A DNA stretch of 64,000 bases from Lacunisphaera sp. (GTDB lineage: Bacteria; Verrucomicrobiota; Verrucomicrobiia; Opitutales; Opitutaceae): positions 124,001 to 188,000 of the forward strand of contig JAQSCO010000009.1 in NCBI GenBank assembly GCA_029945445.1. The letters are read 5' to 3'. The position numbers and the translations under genes were made by a program. Of this stretch, positions 26,571 through 34,828 are shown piece after piece; position 1 is the first letter of the stretch; every line of letters begins with the position of its first letter. The notes below the pieces were generated by a model, which saw nothing but the letters and a program-made list of their open reading frames with translations, made no database searches and was not told the origin of the DNA.

Positions 26571-27646
26571 GAGAGGGCGGCGGCGAGGCGCCGCGTGAAG
26601 GCCGGGAAAGCAAAGGAGTCGGCGTGCCGGCGCACAACCTCCGAATCGCGCGGATGCCGCACCAGGTCGGCCACGGCGGCGGCGAGGTCGGGGATGTTGC
26701 CGTATTCGACCAGCATGCCGACGGTGTCGTTGATGACCTCGGGCGCGCCGCCCGCGCGGGCGGCCAGGCAGGGCTTGCCGTAGGTCATCGCCTCGAGGAA
26801 CACCAGGCCGAAGCCCTCCTTGCGGCTCGGCAGGGCGAAGAGGTCGCAGGCCGCGTATTCGGCGCGCAACCCCTCGTCGCTCAGCGCGCCGAGGAAATCC
26901 ACGGCGCCGGTGACGCCGAGCCGGGCGGCCAGGGCCTGCAGGCGGGGCACGTCATCGCCCGTGCCGACCACGCGCAGGCGGGCGAGCGGGAATTCGCGGC
27001 GGACAAACGGCATCGCCTCGATCAGCGTGTCGACGCCCTTGTAGGTGTCGGTCGACAGCAGCCGCGAGACGGTGAGCAGGCGCGGCGCGGCGAACGGCGT
27101 GGCGGTGGGCACGACGTTTTCCCGCGCCGCGAAATACGGATCGAGGGTGTTGGGCACGACCACGACCCTTGCCGGGGCCAGCGCCGGGTGGAAGCGCAGG
27201 ATCTGGTGCCGCGTGTATTTGCTGACGCACAGGATGCGGCGCGCCCCGGACATGGCGCTCTTTTCGAGGAGGGTGTAGGGCCGCCACACCTCGATGCCGT
27301 GCGCGACGAGGTAGTATTCCAGCCGAGGGTTGAGCACCTTGGCCAGGCGCGCGATGACGAGATGGTGCAGGTGGCCGCAGACCAGCAGGTCGGCGTGGCG
27401 GCCGAGGCGGATGGTCTGCCAGATGAACGCGAGCTTCGCGCGATTGCAGCCGAGGTGCTCGCCGAGACGCGCATTGGCATAACGGCCGAGCCGCTCGTCG
27501 CGGCCGGGCCGGTCGTTGAGGACCAGCGAGTCGACGCGGCCAGCGGGCCCCACGATCTCGCACAGCGCCTTGAGGTAGAGGCGCATGATGCGCGCGATAC
27601 CGCCCTCGGCGAGGAACAGTTCCGGGGAAAGGAGCAGGGCCCTCAT
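26567..27646 (-). CDS. GT-B glycosyltransferase, family 4
   Basis: A 359-residue protein, MRALLLSPELFLAEGGIARIMRLYLKAL, with an acceptor glycine loop and HGIEVWRPYTLLEKSAMSGARRILCVSKYTR in the middle. The donor domain has LLTVSRLLSTDTYKGVDTLIEAM and FALPSRKEGFGLVFLEAMTYGKPCLA, a textbook E-x7-E motif. It is the second gene of the operon after asnB. The ATG at 27,646 was taken because it overlaps the asnB stop by 4 bases. It is a confident retaining GT4 with unknown donor. Confidence 0.93.
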   Translation of the reverse strand: MRALLLSPELFLAEGGIARIMRLYLKALCEIVGPAGRVDSLVLNDRPGRDERLGRYANARLGEHLGCNRAKLAFIWQTIRLGRHADLLVCGHLHHLVIARLAKVLNPRLEYYLVAHGIEVWRPYTLLEKSAMSGARRILCVSKYTRHQILRFHPALAPARVVVVPNTLDPYFAARENVVPTATPFAAPRLLTVSRLLSTDTYKGVDTLIEAMPFVRREFPLARLRVVGTGDDVPRLQALAARLGVTGAVDFLGALSDEGLRAEYAACDLFALPSRKEGFGLVFLEAMTYGKPCLAARAGGAPEVINDTVGMLVEYGNIPDLAAAVADLVRHPRDSEVVRRHADSFAFPAFTRRLAAALS

Positions 27647-29541
27647 GGCGTGGGCCGGCGGTTGGCGAAATTGATCAGCACGGCGAGAGTCCAGACGCGC
27701 GACCAGGCTCGCGGGTCGCGGCCGACCTTGTAGGCCTGCCACAGGGCCGCGGCCTCGGCCGGTTGCAGCCACGGGCAGCCCGAGAGCGAGACGGGCGAAA
27801 AGGTTTCCTCGAGGAACGGCTGCAGGTCGCCGAGCATCCACCGGGCGAACGGCAGCGCGAAGCCCTGCTTGCGCCGCTGCCGGATGGCGGCCGGCACGAG
27901 GTCGGCCGTCGCGTCGGCCAGGGCGCGCTTCTGCTGGCGCGGGTCGTATTTGAACCATGCCGGCTGCGGCCACAGCCACTCGAGCAGCACGCGGTCGACG
28001 AAGGGCACGCGCAGTTCCAGCGAGTGCGCCATGCTGAAGACGTCGCTGTCCCGCAGCAGCACGTCGGCCATGTAGGTGCGCAGTTCCCACGCGCTGATGA
28101 TCTGGAACGGGTCGGCGCCGATCAGCTCAAAGGCGAAGTCCTCCAGCATCGGGTGGTTGGGCCCGAGGCGCTGCGTCTGCGCGCGGACGTCGGGGGAGAG
28201 CAGGGGCAGGCGCGCGGACTCGGACAGCACGCGGCGTTGCAGCGACGCCAGTTCGTGCAGGTCGCGCGCGTGGGCGAGGAAGTCCGCAAGCTTGCGCGAC
28301 CGTGCGTCGGGGCGTTCGCGCAGGTAGGCGACGACCCGGCCGCGCAGGCCGGCGGGCACGCGGCGCCACAGGGGCAGCAGCCGGTTCATCCGGGGCAAGT
28401 CGCGGAAGGACGGGTAGCCGCCGAAGAGTTCGTCGCCGCCCAGTCCCGAGAGCGCCACGGTCACGCCGCCCTGCCGCGCGGTCTGGCTGGCGTAATACGT
28501 GTTGATGCCGTCGCCCGTGGGCTGGTCGAAGCTGGCGAGGATGCGCGGCAGGTCCGCGGCGACCCGTGCACCCGTGACCAGTTCCTCGTGGTGCTCCGTG
28601 CCGAACGTTGCCGCGGCCAGCCGGGCGCTGGCTTGTTCCGAGAAACCGGTCTCGCCGAAAATCAGCGAGAAAGTTTTCAGGCGCGTGGCGCCGGTTTTCG
28701 CCATCAGGCCGACGACCGCCGTCGAATCCATGCCGCCCGAGAGGAACGCGCCGACGGGCACGTCCGCCACGCGGTGCGCGCGGATGGAATTCTCCAGTTG
28801 GTGCCGCAGGCCGTGGACGAAGTCGTGATAGTTTGTCGTGACACGGCCCGGAGCGGTGGGCGCGGGCAGGTGCCACCACGCGGCGGTCTTGGTCCAGCCC
28901 GCGGCGTCGACGGTGAGGCAGTGGCCGGGCGGCAGGTTGGAAATGCCGTGGTAGATCGTGCGCGGCGCCGGCACGCTGAACCACGCAAGGTATTCGCCGA
29001 CCGAGGTCGGATCGATCTCGCGGGCCACCTGCCCGCTCGCGAGGAGCGCGTTCAACTCGGAGGCAAAGACCACGCCGCCGTCCGGAAGGCGGGCGTAGTA
29101 GAGCGGCTTGATGCCGAGCGGGTCGCGCGCGGCGAAAAGTTTTTGTTCCGTCGCATCCCAGATGGCGAACGCGAACATCCCGCGCAGCCGCTCGAGGCAG
29201 GCCGGGCCGTGCAGGGCAAAGGCGGCGAGCAGCACCTCGGTGTCGCAGTTGGTCTTGAAATGCCAGCCGCCGAGTGCGAGTTCGGTCTGCAGTTCGCGGT
29301 AGTTGTAGATCGCGCCGTTGAAGATGAGGCTGAAGCGGCCGTCCGGGCTCACCATCGGCTGGTGGCCGTTGGCCGGGTCGATGATCGCGAGCCGGCACAT
29401 GCCGAGCGTCACGGGTCCATTCGAGCCCAGGCCGCTGTCGTCGGGGCCGCGATGGCGCTCGCGTTTGACCATGCGCGCCACCGCATCCTCGCGCGCGGCG
29501 GGATTAAGTTTGGGCGAGAGGAGACCGGCTATGCCGCACAT
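27643..29541 (-). CDS. asnB: Asparagine synthase (glutamine-hydrolysing) homologue
   Basis: A 632-residue protein starting MCGIAGLLSP, so Cys2 is the glutaminase nucleophile of a class II amidotransferase. FNGAIYNYRELQ follows in the same domain. The synthetase domain has AFLSGGMDSTAVVGL near residue 267, the P-loop-like S-G-G-x-D-S motif for ATP pyrophosphatase activity. AsnB-type genes in polysaccharide loci are thought to amidate uronic acids or amino-acid substituents, or to supply asparagine. It is the first gene of the long leftward operon, so the promoter is expected within 29,542-29,704, where no clear -35/-10 pair stands out. Confidence 0.93.
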   Translation of the reverse strand: MCGIAGLLSPKLNPAAREDAVARMVKRERHRGPDDSGLGSNGPVTLGMCRLAIIDPANGHQPMVSPDGRFSLIFNGAIYNYRELQTELALGGWHFKTNCDTEVLLAAFALHGPACLERLRGMFAFAIWDATEQKLFAARDPLGIKPLYYARLPDGGVVFASELNALLASGQVAREIDPTSVGEYLAWFSVPAPRTIYHGISNLPPGHCLTVDAAGWTKTAAWWHLPAPTAPGRVTTNYHDFVHGLRHQLENSIRAHRVADVPVGAFLSGGMDSTAVVGLMAKTGATRLKTFSLIFGETGFSEQASARLAAATFGTEHHEELVTGARVAADLPRILASFDQPTGDGINTYYASQTARQGGVTVALSGLGGDELFGGYPSFRDLPRMNRLLPLWRRVPAGLRGRVVAYLRERPDARSRKLADFLAHARDLHELASLQRRVLSESARLPLLSPDVRAQTQRLGPNHPMLEDFAFELIGADPFQIISAWELRTYMADVLLRDSDVFSMAHSLELRVPFVDRVLLEWLWPQPAWFKYDPRQQKRALADATADLVPAAIRQRRKQGFALPFARWMLGDLQPFLEETFSPVSLSGCPWLQPAEAAALWQAYKVGRDPRAWSRVWTLAVLINFANRRPTP

Positions 29542-29704
29542 GGGGTAAAAACACTAAGAACAGCTTCGCCCCGTCGCTTCCCTGTCACGGAGGCGGCGAG
29601 GCCCGAAACAACTACGCTAATTCGCAAACCAATGGGGCCATTTGGACCCGGTCCCATCAAATGGACGACCCGCCTGCGTGGCAATGCCGTTTTCCCGCAA
29701 AGCC

Positions 29705-30244
29705 TTAGAGGCAAATGGCTTTGCTTATTTCCGCGGATTTGGCCGGTGACACCAGCAACGCCACCAGATGCAGGCCGAATTCCACTGCCGTGCCCGCGCC
29801 GCGCGAGGTCGTGATCTGGCCGTCGGTGACGATCCGTTCGGCCGCGAGAATGGCGGGCAGTTCGCTGGCGACCGAGAAATGGGCGGTGTAGCGCTTGCCG
29901 GCGAGCAGGCCGTAATCATTCAGCACGGTCGGCGCCGCGCAGATGGCTGCGAGCCAGCGGCCGGCGGCGTGGTGTTGCAGGACAATCTCGCGCACGCGCG
30001 GGTCGGCGCGGAGATTTTTCACGCCGGCGCCGCCAGGCAGGAACACCAAATCGAAGGTTTTGCCCAGCACGGCGGACAACGCGACGTCGGCATGCGCCGT
30101 GATGCCGCTGCGACCGGTCGCGTGACGGTTGTCGTTGAGCGACGCGACCGTGACCTCGACCTCGCCGCGCCGCAGGAGGTCGACGGGCGCGAACGCCTCC
30201 AATTCCTCGAAACCATCGGCAAGAATCACGAGCACGCTGGGCAT
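29705..30244 (-). CDS. DJ-1/PfpI family protein (ThiJ/YajL-like)
   Basis: A 179-residue protein, MPSVLVILADGFEELEAFAPVDLLRRG, with the conserved Glu in G-F-E-E-L-E and the nucleophile-elbow cysteine C102 in LAAICAAPTVL. This pattern fits the YajL/DJ-1 branch, which is linked to oxidative or glycation damage handling. No signal peptide is present. The ATG at 30,244 was chosen over an upstream extension because it begins at the first beta-strand. It diverges from the SDR gene at 30,418 across 173 bases. The last codons overlap an 8-bp inverted repeat (29,697-29,724). Confidence 0.9.
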   Translation of the reverse strand: MPSVLVILADGFEELEAFAPVDLLRRGEVEVTVASLNDNRHATGRSGITAHADVALSAVLGKTFDLVFLPGGAGVKNLRADPRVREIVLQHHAAGRWLAAICAAPTVLNDYGLLAGKRYTAHFSVASELPAILAAERIVTDGQITTSRGAGTAVEFGLHLVALLVSPAKSAEISKAICL

Positions 30245-30334
30245 AAAGGGGAAAGTAGTGGGCCCGATTCGCCAAGGCACCCAAAATCTTCGATATTGCC
30301 CTGCTGGGTGACGAGCGGACGGGGCTGGCGAAGG

Positions 30335-30417
30335 AGCAAGTATCAAGGGACAAGTATCGGCAGCGATCGCTGCATCTCCTTCTTGTTACTTGTCACTCGG
30401 TCCGTGATACTTTCACG
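30335..30417. repeat. Stuttering inverted repeat before SDR gene
   Basis: The left arm (30,335-30,358) repeats an AAGTATC / GGGACAAG word. The right arm (30,383-30,412) contains the complement (TTACTTGTC, GTGATACTT). Between them is a perfect 14-bp palindrome GCAGCGATCGCTGC at 30,360-30,373. The right arm ends just before the GTG start codon at 30,418, so no conventional ribosome-binding site is visible. Confidence 0.7.
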
Positions 30418-31317
30418 GTGGCTTCCATCGCGAACAAACGTCTCGTCATCTTCGGCTGCGGCTACATCGGCTCGGCGGTCGCGCAGGCGGCGCTGACTGC
30501 GGGAGCACGCGTCGAGGCGCTGACGCGCAATCCCGAAAAAGCCGCCGCACTTCGCGCGCTGGGCCTGGCGAAGGTCGTCGTGGCCGACTTGGCCGCGTCC
30601 GACTGGCACGGGCAGATCGCGGGGGGCCCTGATTTTGTGGTGAATTGCGTCAGCGCCGGCGGCGGGCCGGACGGCTACCGGCAATCCTATGTCGCCGGCA
30701 TGCAGTCGATCCTCGCCTGGGCGGGCGGAAGCGCGGCGCCGGTCGGCACCTTGGTCTACACCAGCAGCACCTCGGTTTATCCGCAGGGGGCCGGGGCGCT
30801 GGTCGACGAATCCGCTTCGGCGGATGGTGGCACGCCAAATGGCCGTATCATCCGCGACTCGGAGTTGCTGCTGCAAAACGCCCCGGTCGGCGCCGTGCGT
30901 CGCAGCTTCATCCTGCGGTTGGCCGGCATTTACGGGCCGGACCGGCATCATCTGCTCGACCAGCTTCGCACGGACGCCACTACGCTCGGCGGGTCCGGCG
31001 CGCATCGGCTGAATCTCGCCCATCGCGATGACATCGTCGCCGCGATTCTTGCCTGTCTGGGCGCTTCGCCGGCCGTGGCGAATGAGATATTCAACGTCGT
31101 GGACACCGCGCCGGCGATGCGGGAGGAAGTTGTCCGCTGGCTGGCGGCGAAGCTGGGGCGTCCGATGCCGGCGTTCGACGGCGGCACGACCGCCCGCCGC
31201 GGCGGGGCGCCGATGCCCGACCGGGTGATCAGCAGCGCCAAAATCCAGCGCGCGCTCGGCTGGCGGCCGCAATACCCCGACTACCGCACCGGCTTCGAAA
31301 AATTGTTGTCGCGTTAG
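30418..31317 (+). CDS. NAD(P)-dependent SDR-type epimerase/reductase (YeeZ-like)
   Basis: A 299-residue protein, MASIANKRLVIFGCGYIGSAVAQAALTAG, with the G-x-G-x-x-G dinucleotide site at residues 13-18. LVYTSSTSVYPQGAGALVDESASAD follows, and FILRLAGIYGPDR is a typical extended-SDR segment. The pattern is close to YeeZ-type proteins annotated as NAD-dependent epimerases with unknown substrate. The start is GTG, directly after a stuttering repeat. A classical YxxxK pair is not obvious (the expected site reads NGRII), so the catalytic step is uncertain. Confidence 0.85.
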   Translation: MASIANKRLVIFGCGYIGSAVAQAALTAGARVEALTRNPEKAAALRALGLAKVVVADLAASDWHGQIAGGPDFVVNCVSAGGGPDGYRQSYVAGMQSILAWAGGSAAPVGTLVYTSSTSVYPQGAGALVDESASADGGTPNGRIIRDSELLLQNAPVGAVRRSFILRLAGIYGPDRHHLLDQLRTDATTLGGSGAHRLNLAHRDDIVAAILACLGASPAVANEIFNVVDTAPAMREEVVRWLAAKLGRPMPAFDGGTTARRGGAPMPDRVISSAKIQRALGWRPQYPDYRTGFEKLLSR

Positions 31318-31435
31318 CATTTTCCCTCTCTCAACTCTTTTGCCTCAGTTTCGCGTCAGCGAGAACTGAGGACAAACACCGGGCGGCGAGCACGCCGCAA
31401 CGGTGCAAACGCTCAACCCTCAACTTTTCCCTCCC

Positions 31436-31744
31436 ATGGCCGGCGTAGGCAAACTCCTCAAACAAGCCCAGAAAATGCAGAAGCAGATCGAGACGATGCA
31501 GGCATCGCTCGGGACGCAGGTGATCGACGTGTCGAGCGGCGGCGGTGCCGTGCAGATCAAGATCAACGGCGCGGGCAAGTTCCTCGCGTTCAAGCTCGAC
31601 CCCGAGTTTCTCAAGGAGGCGCCGTCGCTTATCGAGGAGACGGTGCTCAACGCCGTGTCGGAGGCCACGCAGAAGGCGAAGGACCTCAACGAGTCCGAGA
31701 TGCAGAAAATCTCCTCGGCCTTCCAGATGCCGGGGATGTTCTAG
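31436..31744 (+). CDS. ybaB: YbaB/EbfC nucleoid-associated DNA-binding protein
   Basis: A 102-residue protein, MAGVGKLLKQAQKMQKQIETMQASLGTQVI, with GGGAVQIKINGAGKFLAFKLDPEFL and a C-terminal helix rich in Glu/Lys. Length and the N-terminal coiled helix match YbaB/EbfC, a dimeric DNA-binding protein usually encoded next to recR, as it is here. ATG at 31,436 gives the family N-terminus. An in-frame GTG at 31,403 would add an unconserved 11-residue leader. Its stop codon is immediately followed by the stuttering repeat that separates it from recR. Confidence 0.95.
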   Translation: MAGVGKLLKQAQKMQKQIETMQASLGTQVIDVSSGGGAVQIKINGAGKFLAFKLDPEFLKEAPSLIEETVLNAVSEATQKAKDLNESEMQKISSAFQMPGMF

Positions 31745-31833
31745 GATTTTGGATTCTGGATTCTCGATTTTGGATCGGCCGTCCCGAAGCCGGTTTCTGA
31801 AATCGAAAAGCAAGAATCGAAACTTAAAAATCC
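31743..31833. repeat. Stuttering inverted repeat between ybaB and recR
   Basis: The left arm (31,743-31,775) repeats GGATTTT / GGATTCT four times. The right arm (31,800-31,833) carries the complementary AATCGAAA / AAAAATCC words. The 24-base loop is GC-rich. The element begins inside the ybaB stop codon and ends one base before the recR ATG at 31,835, so it fills the whole junction. Confidence 0.8.
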
Positions 31834-31834
31834 C

Positions 31835-32428
31835 ATGACTCCCGCGCTCGAAAACCTGCAGAAGCAGCTGAAGCAGCTGCCGGGGATCGGCTATCGCTCG
31901 GCGGAACGCATCGCGTTGCACCTGCTGGTTGAGAAGCCCGGTCGCCTGCCGGAGCTGGTCGCGGCGCTGGAATCGGCGGCGCAGAAGGTCCGGCGCTGCA
32001 CGATGTGCGGCAACCTGTCCGAGGAGGAACTTTGTCCGATCTGCGGGGACGAGAAGCGCCGCAGCGGCCAGGTGTGTGTCGTGGAATACGTACCCGACCT
32101 CGCCGCCATCGAGCGCTCCGGCGCCTACCGCGGCTGCTACCATGTGCTGCACGGCAAGCTCTCGCCGATCCGCGGCGTCGCGCCGGAGGACCTGAACCTC
32201 AGCTCGCTGCTGGCGCGCATCAATGCCGGGGAGATCACCGAGCTCATCCTCGCGCTGTCCAACGACGTCGAGGGCGAGGCGACCTGCCATTACCTGCTGG
32301 AGCGGCTCCCCAAGACCGGCGTGAAGGTGACGCGCATCGGCTTCGGCCTGCCGAGCGGCAGCGGCGTGCTTTACGCCGACGCCGTCACGCTGAAAAGCGC
32401 CCTTGAGGCCCGGCGGGATTATTCATGA
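31835..32428 (+). CDS. recR: Recombination mediator protein RecR
   Basis: A 197-residue protein of normal RecR length. The helix-hairpin-helix LKQLPGIGYRSAERIALHLL is followed by a four-cysteine zinc finger (C55, C58, C67, C70) and the Toprim core VCVVEYVPDLAAIE. A Walker-like C-terminal part (LALSNDVEGEATCHYLLERL, GLPSGSGVLYADAVTL) completes it. RecR with RecO loads RecA at gaps during recombinational repair. The ybaB-recR pairing is widely conserved. All diagnostic residues are present. Confidence 0.97.
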   Translation: MTPALENLQKQLKQLPGIGYRSAERIALHLLVEKPGRLPELVAALESAAQKVRRCTMCGNLSEEELCPICGDEKRRSGQVCVVEYVPDLAAIERSGAYRGCYHVLHGKLSPIRGVAPEDLNLSSLLARINAGEITELILALSNDVEGEATCHYLLERLPKTGVKVTRIGFGLPSGSGVLYADAVTLKSALEARRDYS

Positions 32429-32474
32429 CTTGCCGCCGGCCCCCGGGCCGCTTTTAGTCCGTTTCCTGTTCTTT

Positions 32475-32548
32475 GCGGGCGTAGTATATCGGTATTATAT
32501 GTGCTTCCCAAGCATGAGAGGAGGGTTCGACTCCCTCCGCCCGCACCA
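32475..32548 (+). tRNA. tRNA-Gly (anticodon CCC)
   Basis: The acceptor stem GCGGGCG (32,475-32,481) pairs with CGCCCGC (32,538-32,544), followed by discriminator A and an encoded CCA (32,546-32,548). The T arm GAGGG-TTCGACT-CCCTC is perfect. The anticodon loop TTCCCAA gives anticodon CCC with U33 and A37, reading GGG codons. The D stem and the outer anticodon stem are weak (mismatch and G-U pairs). A73 differs from the U73 usual in bacterial tRNA-Gly such as E. coli. It lies between recR and the Cys-rich gene on the same strand. Confidence 0.92.
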
Positions 32549-32582
32549 CTTTTGTCCCCCGAATAGCTGAACCCCATCCCCC

Positions 32583-32819
32583 ATGAAAAACATCCGATTC
32601 CTCCTCGCGCTGGCTCTGGCCAGCTTTGTCACCGCCGCCCTGGTCAACGCCGAAGAGCCCAAGAAGGAAGAGGCCAAGAAGCCCGCCGGCACCGAGGCCA
32701 AGTGCTGCATGAAGTCCGAAAAGAATCACGAAAAGTGCGCCCACGAGTGCTGCGTTGCCGCGGCCAAGGAAGGCAAGAATTGCGAGAAATGCGGTGGCAC
32801 GAACGAGGTTAAGAAATAA
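32583..32819 (+). CDS. Small secreted cysteine-rich protein of unknown function
   Basis: A 78-residue protein with a clear signal peptide (MKNIRFLLALALASFVTAAL, cleavage likely after VNA at 25) followed by a Lys/Glu-rich linker. The mature part has seven cysteines: CCMKSEKNHEKCAHECCVAA and later NCEKCGG. The C-C, C-x3-CC, C-x2-C spacing with nearby His suggests metal binding (copper or zinc) or disulphides in the periplasm; this is inference. No family is recognised. It starts 34 bases after the tRNA and ends before a strong terminator, so it may be co-transcribed with the tRNA or have its own promoter. Confidence 0.8.
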   Translation: MKNIRFLLALALASFVTAALVNAEEPKKEEAKKPAGTEAKCCMKSEKNHEKCAHECCVAAAKEGKNCEKCGGTNEVKK

Positions 32820-32847
32820 GCCGCGTTCCCCGCGTAATTCTCCCCGC

Positions 32848-32873
32848 AGCCGCGCCCTCGGGCGCGGCTTTTT
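32848..32873 (+). terminator. Rho-independent terminator after Cys-rich gene
   Basis: A perfect 9-bp GC-rich stem AGCCGCGCC / GGCGCGGCT with a CTCG tetraloop is followed by TTTTATTT. It sits 28 bases after the stop at 32,817-32,819. Its T-tract overlaps the stop codon of the convergent dxs gene. Confidence 0.9.
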
Positions 32874-34806
32874 ATTTGGCTTCAGCCTCGACCGCCGCCT
32901 CGCCGAGCCGCTTGTAGCGGTCCTTGATGCGGCGGGTGATGTCGTCGGTTGAGAGACCGTAGGTGGCGCGGAGGATGTCCACGTTGCTGCCGTGCTCGAC
33001 GAACCGGTCGGGCCAGCCGACGCGCTCGACCGGCGTCGGGCAGTCGGCGTCCTGCAGCGCCTCGAGCACCGCGCTGCCGAAGCCGCCGGCGAGGACGTGG
33101 TCCTCCATCGTGACGATGAGCGGCACCACCGTGGCCTGGCTGAGCAGCAGCGTGCGGTCGAGCGGCTTGACGAAGCGCGCGTTGACGACCCCGACGGAGA
33201 TTCCCTCCTCCTGCGCCAGCCGCGCGGCGATCTTCAGCGCCTCCTGCACCATCGGGCCCAGCGCCCAGATCATGATGTTGGAACCCTCGCGCAGCAGCTC
33301 GGCCGAGCCGACGGTGAGCGCGACGGGCTCGGCCTTGATCTTCGCCCCGGGGCCGGTGCCGCGCGGATAGCGGATGAAGCCCGGGCCGGGCAGCTGCAGC
33401 GAGGTGTGCAGCATGTCCACCAGCTCGTCTTCGTCCTTGGGCTGCATGACGGTGGCGTTGGGCACGCAGCGGAGGTAGGCGAGATCGAACAGGCCGTGGT
33501 GCGTCGGGCCGTCGTTGGGCGACAAGCCGGCGCGGTCCAGGCAGAAGGTCACGGGCAGGTTCTGCAGCGCGACGTCGTGGATGACCATGTCGTAGGCGCG
33601 CTGGAGGAAGGTGGAGTAGATGGCGCACACCGGCCGGAAGCCCTTCGTCGCAAGGCCGGCGGCGAACAGCACGGCGTGTTCCTCCGCGATGCCGACGTCG
33701 AAAAACTGCCCGGGCACTTCCCGGGCCAGCACCGACAGGCCGGTGCCGGCAGGCATGGCGGCGGTGATGCCGAGCACCTGCGGATTTTGTTTCGCGAAAC
33801 GCGTGATCGCGGCGCCAAAGACATCCTGGTAATTCGGCAGCGCCCCGGGCGTGGCCTGCAGGCTTTCGCCGGTCTCGGGATCGAACGGGCTGGCCCCGTG
33901 GAATTTCTCCGGCGAGTTGACGGCGGCCTCGAGGCCCTTGCCCTTCTTGGTGAGCACGTGGATGAGCACGGGCACGTCGCAGTGCCGGGCGAACTCGAGG
34001 TTCTTGATCAGCGCGTCGACGTTGTGGCCGTCGACGGGGCCGAGGTAGCGCAGGCCGAATTTCTCGAAGAGCGATGACTCGACGAAGAAGTCCTTCGTCT
34101 CGCGTTTCCACTTGTGGTAAACCTTGTTCATCTCGACGCCGGTCGGGAAGCTCTTGAAGAACGCCTCCACGTCGTGGTGCAGCTTGTTGTAGGTCGGGCT
34201 CGTGCTGAGGCGGTTGAGGTAGCTGGCGATGGCCCCGACGTTCTTGGCGATGGACCACTCGTTGTCGTTGAGGATGACGATGAGCCGCTTGGTCGAGCTG
34301 ACGACGTTGTTGAGCGCCTCGAGCGTCACGCCGCAGGTGAACGCCGCGTCGCCGCACACCGCGACCACGTGTTCGCCGGTGCCGCGCAGGTCGCGCGCCG
34401 TGGCCATGCCGAGTGCCGCGGAAAGGGCGGTGCCCGCGTGGCCGGCGCCGAAGGCGTCGTGCGGGCTCTCGGAGCGGTAGAGGAAACCGGAGGCGCCGCC
34501 GGACTTGCGGAGCTTGGCGAAGAATTCGCCCTGCCGGCCGGTGAGCAGCTTGTGCACGTAGCCTTGGTGGGCGACGTCGAAGACGATCTGGTCCGTCGGC
34601 GTGTGGAACACGCGGTGCAGCGCGATGGTCAGCTCGACCACGCCGAGGTTCGGGCCGACGTGGCCGCCGTTCTTGGCGGTAACCTCGATCAGCTCGTCGC
34701 GGATTTCCTGCGCGAGCTGCGGGAGCTGGGCGGGGGCGAGGGCCTGGACGTCGGCCGGGCCGGCGATGCGGGAGAGGAGGGTGGGGACGGACGGAGAAGA
34801 GCTCAT
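32872..34806 (-). CDS. dxs: 1-deoxy-D-xylulose-5-phosphate synthase
   Basis: A 644-residue thiamine diphosphate enzyme of full length. It condenses pyruvate and glyceraldehyde 3-phosphate, the first step of the MEP isoprenoid pathway. Visible motifs include GHVGPNLGVVELTIALHRVF, the ThDP/Mg site CGDAAFTCGVTLEALNNV with downstream NDNEWSIAKNVGAI, and the transketolase pyrimidine domain with GITAAMPAGTGL and AEEHAVLFAAGLA. It lies 22 bases after xseB on the same strand, matching the xseB-dxs linkage of many bacteria (without ispA here). Confidence 0.97.
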   Translation of the reverse strand: MSSSPSVPTLLSRIAGPADVQALAPAQLPQLAQEIRDELIEVTAKNGGHVGPNLGVVELTIALHRVFHTPTDQIVFDVAHQGYVHKLLTGRQGEFFAKLRKSGGASGFLYRSESPHDAFGAGHAGTALSAALGMATARDLRGTGEHVVAVCGDAAFTCGVTLEALNNVVSSTKRLIVILNDNEWSIAKNVGAIASYLNRLSTSPTYNKLHHDVEAFFKSFPTGVEMNKVYHKWKRETKDFFVESSLFEKFGLRYLGPVDGHNVDALIKNLEFARHCDVPVLIHVLTKKGKGLEAAVNSPEKFHGASPFDPETGESLQATPGALPNYQDVFGAAITRFAKQNPQVLGITAAMPAGTGLSVLAREVPGQFFDVGIAEEHAVLFAAGLATKGFRPVCAIYSTFLQRAYDMVIHDVALQNLPVTFCLDRAGLSPNDGPTHHGLFDLAYLRCVPNATVMQPKDEDELVDMLHTSLQLPGPGFIRYPRGTGPGAKIKAEPVALTVGSAELLREGSNIMIWALGPMVQEALKIAARLAQEEGISVGVVNARFVKPLDRTLLLSQATVVPLIVTMEDHVLAGGFGSAVLEALQDADCPTPVERVGWPDRFVEHGSNVDILRATYGLSTDDITRRIKDRYKRLGEAAVEAEAK

Positions 34807-34828
34807 CAGGGGACGCGCGGGCCGGCGG

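Noticed and set aside
29697-29724. Terminator at the end of the DJ-1 gene
   Set aside because: The GCAAAGCC / GGCTTTGC hairpin overlaps the coding end, and the T-rich run is on the wrong strand for this gene.
32430-32458. A promoter for the tRNA gene (TTGCCG and TTTAGT with 17-base spacing)
   Set aside because: The match is weak and such hexamers are common by chance; it was not listed as a feature.
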